DNA of 8,814 bases from Bacteroidetes bacterium QS_8_68_15 (lineage in GTDB: Bacteria > Bacteroidota > Rhodothermia > Rhodothermales > Salinibacteraceae): NCBI GenBank assembly GCA_003023245.1, contig PXTR01000044.1, positions 1 to 8,814 on the forward strand, in the 5' to 3' direction. Below are positions 6,605 to 8,814 of the stretch, piece by piece; the stretch's first letter is position 1; every line of letters begins with the position of its first letter. The translations under genes and the position numbers were made by a program. Below the pieces are notes generated by a model. That model saw only the letters and a program-made list of their open reading frames with translations, was not told where the DNA came from and did not search any database.

Positions 6605-7075
6605 TCAAAGCCGGAACGTCGGTCGCTCCGGCGAGTCGGGCGGGACCGTGAGACGCTCCCGGGTGCAGTCCGCCAGGAGGTCGAGCCCTTCCAGCACGAT
6701 TTGCCCGATCAGGGCGTCGCGGCCCTCGGGGAGCGCGAAGGCTTCGGTCACCGTCGTGCGCCCTTCGATGGTGACGTTGATCGGGCCGACGACGGGAAGC
6801 GCGGTCCGGCGGCCGTCGGCAAGCTGGGCGTCGACCTGGCGTTGCGTGCGCACGCCGAGGCGGTCGACCACGTCTTGCGGCAGCGCCAGCCCAGCGCGCG
6901 CGCCGGTGTCGACGACACCCTCGATCTCGACGGTGCGGATCTCGCTTTCTTCGAGACGGCCTTCCTCGACGTTGCCGCGGTCTACCGCATTTTCGAGATG
7001 CATTTCAGAGACGATTTCACCCATGCAGTCGTCAGGGTTGCGCGTAAGGCGGGGACGCTCTTTCGTCTCTGGCAT
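6605..7075 (-). CDS. Retropepsin-like (clan AA) aspartic protease family protein, copy 2
   Basis: A 156-residue paralogue of copy 1, aligning without gaps at about 99 identical positions (roughly 63%, counted by hand). Catalytic motif VDTGA has Asp56-Thr57-Gly58-Ala59, and the LIG turn is kept in ALIGQIVLE. It differs from copy 1 at the residue after DTG (Ala instead of Ser), in the segment after GVRTQ, and at the C-terminal end. Blocks RLTRNPDDCMGEI, VVGPINVTIE and LIGQIVLE are identical. I chose the ATG at 7075 (MPETKE) because the same leader is present in copy 1. A longer start at 7156 is open in frame, but its extra 27 residues have no counterpart start in copy 1. It lies 135 bases downstream of smc on the same strand, so read-through from smc is possible. 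Confidence 0.8.
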   Translation of the reverse strand: MPETKERPRLTRNPDDCMGEIVSEMHLENAVDRGNVEEGRLEESEIRTVEIEGVVDTGARAGLALPQDVVDRLGVRTQRQVDAQLADGRRTALPVVGPINVTIEGRTTVTEAFALPEGRDALIGQIVLEGLDLLADCTRERLTVPPDSPERPTFRL

Positions 7076-7210
7076 GGCGGCATCACCGGCGGTCGGGAGG
7101 AAAGCGACGCACGGGTGCAACGCCCCACGACGGAAGCAGTTGCGCTCCCCGGCCACCCCGCCGGCCCACGAAGAAACGCCAAGCGCCCCCGCCCCGCGCC
7201 GAGCGCACGC

Positions 7211-8814
7211 TCACGCCGCCTCCACCAGCTGCTTCGCCTCGTCCAGTTCCACACCCACCAGCGTCGAGACGCCCTGCTCCTGCATCGTCACGCCGTAGAG
7301 GCTGTCGGACTGGCGCATCGTGCGCTTGTTGTGGGTAACGAGGATGAACTGCGTCTCATCGGTGAAGTCGCGCAGGAGACGCATGAAACGGCCCGTGTTG
7401 GCGTCATCGAGCGGGGCGTCGACCTCGTCGAGGATGCAGAACGGGCTGGGCTTGACGAGGTAGATGGCAAACAGCAGCGCGATAGCCGTCAGCGCCTTTT
7501 CGCCCCCCGACAGCTGCGAGAGGATCGACGGGCGCTTGCCTTGGGGACGGGCGATGATCTCGATGTCGCTCTCCAGCGGGTCCTCGTCTTCGGCGAGCTG
7601 GAGGCGCGCGGCGGCCCCGCGCCCGAAGAGGCGCTCGAAAAGATCCCCGAAGCTGCGCTGGATTTCCGAAAAGGTCTCTTCGAAGCGCGAGGCGGCCTCG
7701 TCGTTGATCTCGGTGACGGTGTCGAGCAACGTGTCCTCGGCCTCTTCGAGGTCCTGCTGCTGCTCTTGCAGGAAGTCGAGGCGTTCCTTTTCCTCGTCGT
7801 ACTCCTTGAGCGCCAGCGGATTCACGTCGCCCAGCTTGCGCAGCTCCTTGCGCAGCGTCTTGACCTCCTCGCGGGTGGCGTCTTCGTCGAAGTCGTCGGC
7901 GGGCGCGTCCGCCTCCTCGGGCAGGTGGAGGCCGTCGAAGTCCTCGGCGGTGCTCTCGACGAGGTCGCCCAGGCGCGTCTCCACCTCGGCGAGGCGCACG
8001 CTCTGCTCACTCTCGCGGCGCCTCACGTCTTCGCGCTTCCGGCGCAGTTCGCGCAGTTCCTCCTCGGCCTCGGCGGCGGCGGCTTTGGCCTCTTCGAAGC
8101 CGGAGCGCGCCTCTTCCAGCGCGTCGGCGCGGCGGACGCGGTCGGCGCGGGCCGCTTCGATGTCGCTCTGGAGGGCGTTTTGCTTTTCCTCCGCCTCCTC
8201 AATGGTCTCCGCCAGGTCGGCCTGCTCGGCGGCGCGCTCGTCCTGACGCTCCTCGATTTTCGCCAGGCGCTCGGCGGCCTGATCGCGACTCTGCTGCAGC
8301 GACTCGAAGTGGCTGCGCGCCTCGACGGCCGCCACGCGCGCCTCGCCGAAGCGCTCCTGAGCCGCACGCGCGTCGGCTTCGGCTTCCTCCAGCGTCTCCT
8401 CGGCAGCCTCGCGCTGCTCGATCAGGGCGGCGCGCCGTTCTTCGGTCGTCTCGGCGTCGGCCTGTAGGCGCTCCAGGGCGGTGCGGCCTTCGTCGAGTTC
8501 GTCTTCGAGCGCGTCGAGGCGGTCGGCCGTTTCGGTTTGCTGCGTTTCGAGCGTCTCGCGCTCGTGGGCGAGGCGGCGCGCCTCCTCGGCGGCTTCGGAC
8601 TGGCGCGTCTCGGCCTGGCGCAGTGCGTCTCGGCGGCGCTGGAGCGGAATCGCGTCGAGGGCGTCCTGTGCGTCTTCGACGCGCGCCTCCTGCTTTTCGA
8701 TCTCGGCGGTCAACTCCTCCAGCTCGCGGCGGCGCTCCGCGAGCTGTTCGCGGCGGCCCAGGCGACCGGCGGCGGGACCGCCTTCGCTCCCGCTGCCGCC
8801 GTGAAGGAGACCGG
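7211..8814 (-). CDS. smc: Chromosome segregation ATPase SMC, C-terminal half (partial)
   Basis: The last 533 residues of the structural maintenance of chromosomes protein, open to the right edge. SMC dimers with ScpA and ScpB organise and condense the bacterial chromosome. The fragment opens with LLHGGSGSEGGPAAGRLGRREQL, the end of the hinge and start of the returning arm. About 300 residues of Glu/Ala/Arg-rich antiparallel coiled coil follow. The C-terminal head carries the ABC signature LSGGEKALTAIALLFA (starting at 7513), Walker B with D-loop FCILDEVDAPLDDAN (about 7400-7442) and the H-loop VTHNKRTM (about 7316-7339). All ATPase residues expected in this half are intact. A TTG at 8713 is internal to the coil and is not the start. 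The N-terminal head with Walker A and most of the hinge lie beyond the window. The stop at 7211 is followed by the tandem proteases on the same strand. Confidence 0.95.
   Translation of the reverse strand, partial: GLLHGGSGSEGGPAAGRLGRREQLAERRRELEELTAEIEKQEARVEDAQDALDAIPLQRRRDALRQAETRQSEAAEEARRLAHERETLETQQTETADRLDALEDELDEGRTALERLQADAETTEERRAALIEQREAAEETLEEAEADARAAQERFGEARVAAVEARSHFESLQQSRDQAAERLAKIEERQDERAAEQADLAETIEEAEEKQNALQSDIEAARADRVRRADALEEARSGFEEAKAAAAEAEEELRELRRKREDVRRRESEQSVRLAEVETRLGDLVESTAEDFDGLHLPEEADAPADDFDEDATREEVKTLRKELRKLGDVNPLALKEYDEEKERLDFLQEQQQDLEEAEDTLLDTVTEINDEAASRFEETFSEIQRSFGDLFERLFGRGAAARLQLAEDEDPLESDIEIIARPQGKRPSILSQLSGGEKALTAIALLFAIYLVKPSPFCILDEVDAPLDDANTGRFMRLLRDFTDETQFILVTHNKRTMRQSDSLYGVTMQEQGVSTLVGVELDEAKQLVEAA

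Larger units (their letters stand above)
6004..7144 (-). repeat. Tandem gene duplication of the aspartic protease with its upstream leader
   Basis: The two protease genes form a direct repeat. The similarity does not stop at the start codons: the 69 bases upstream of each ATG also align without gaps at roughly half of positions. Conserved patches are CGCAA.TGCT at the far end and GGCGTT.CA.CCG in the middle, and both end in CCGCC directly before ATG. This suggests that the duplication carried the promoter or leader with each gene, and that it is old, because silent sites have diverged widely. Confidence 0.65.

Noticed and set aside
7076..7156. Longer N-terminus for protease copy 2 starting at 7156
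   Set aside because: The frame is open, but the matching region of copy 1 has no in-frame ATG, GTG or TTG, so the shared start MPETKE is preferred. Partial similarity of the translated leaders keeps a small doubt.
7149..7164. CCGGC/GCCGG hairpin between smc and protease copy 2 as an smc terminator
   Set aside because: Only a 5-bp stem with no T-run on either side; such short GC repeats are common by chance at this base composition.
6542..8467. Open frame of 641 codons on the plus strand, antisense to smc and protease copy 2
   Set aside because: It mirrors the coiled-coil codons of smc (Leu/Ala/Glu-rich by complement) and has no domain signature. The SMC frame carries intact ATPase motifs.

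Overview
The window looks like a stretch of ordinary chromosome from a GC-rich member of the Bacteroidota/Rhodothermota, most likely Rhodothermia (relatives of Rhodothermus, Salinibacter or Rubrivirga). Three things suggest this. The Mpl C-terminus, the 'CAN..PPSGGP.D' Ig-like lipoprotein, the 'MHYDPIK' methyltransferase and the DoxX-type membrane protein all have forms typical of that group. None of the starts I chose has a Shine-Dalgarno sequence, as is usual there. The base composition is strongly GC-rich throughout. This is inferred from memory of the families, not from a search.

Layout, left to right. (1) The 3' end of mpl, a murein-peptide recycling ligase, enters from the left edge on the + strand. 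(2) About 250 bases without a gene follow, holding a likely terminator hairpin and a roughly 125-base imperfect inverted-repeat element with 10-base perfect ends. (3) A SpoU/TrmH-type RNA 2'-O-methyltransferase lies on the - strand; it appears to have lost one of its three signature motifs. (4) A 682-residue Ig-like (Big_5) lipoprotein is transcribed divergently from it. (5) A class I SAM methyltransferase and a PlsC-type acyltransferase lie on the - strand, converging on the lipoprotein; the acyltransferase is upstream and the two may be co-transcribed. (6) A four-helix DoxX-family membrane protein is divergent from the acyltransferase. (7) Two tandem paralogues of a small retropepsin-like aspartic protease lie on the - strand. 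(8) The C-terminal half of smc, the chromosome condensation ATPase, runs off the right edge on the - strand, upstream of the proteases.

Most genes concern the envelope, lipids or chromosome upkeep, and they do not form one obvious pathway. The most unusual parts are the tandem aspartic-protease pair downstream of smc, the missing SAM-loop motif in the SpoU-like enzyme, and the inverted-repeat element after mpl. I see no rRNA, tRNA, CRISPR array, transposase or phage gene.
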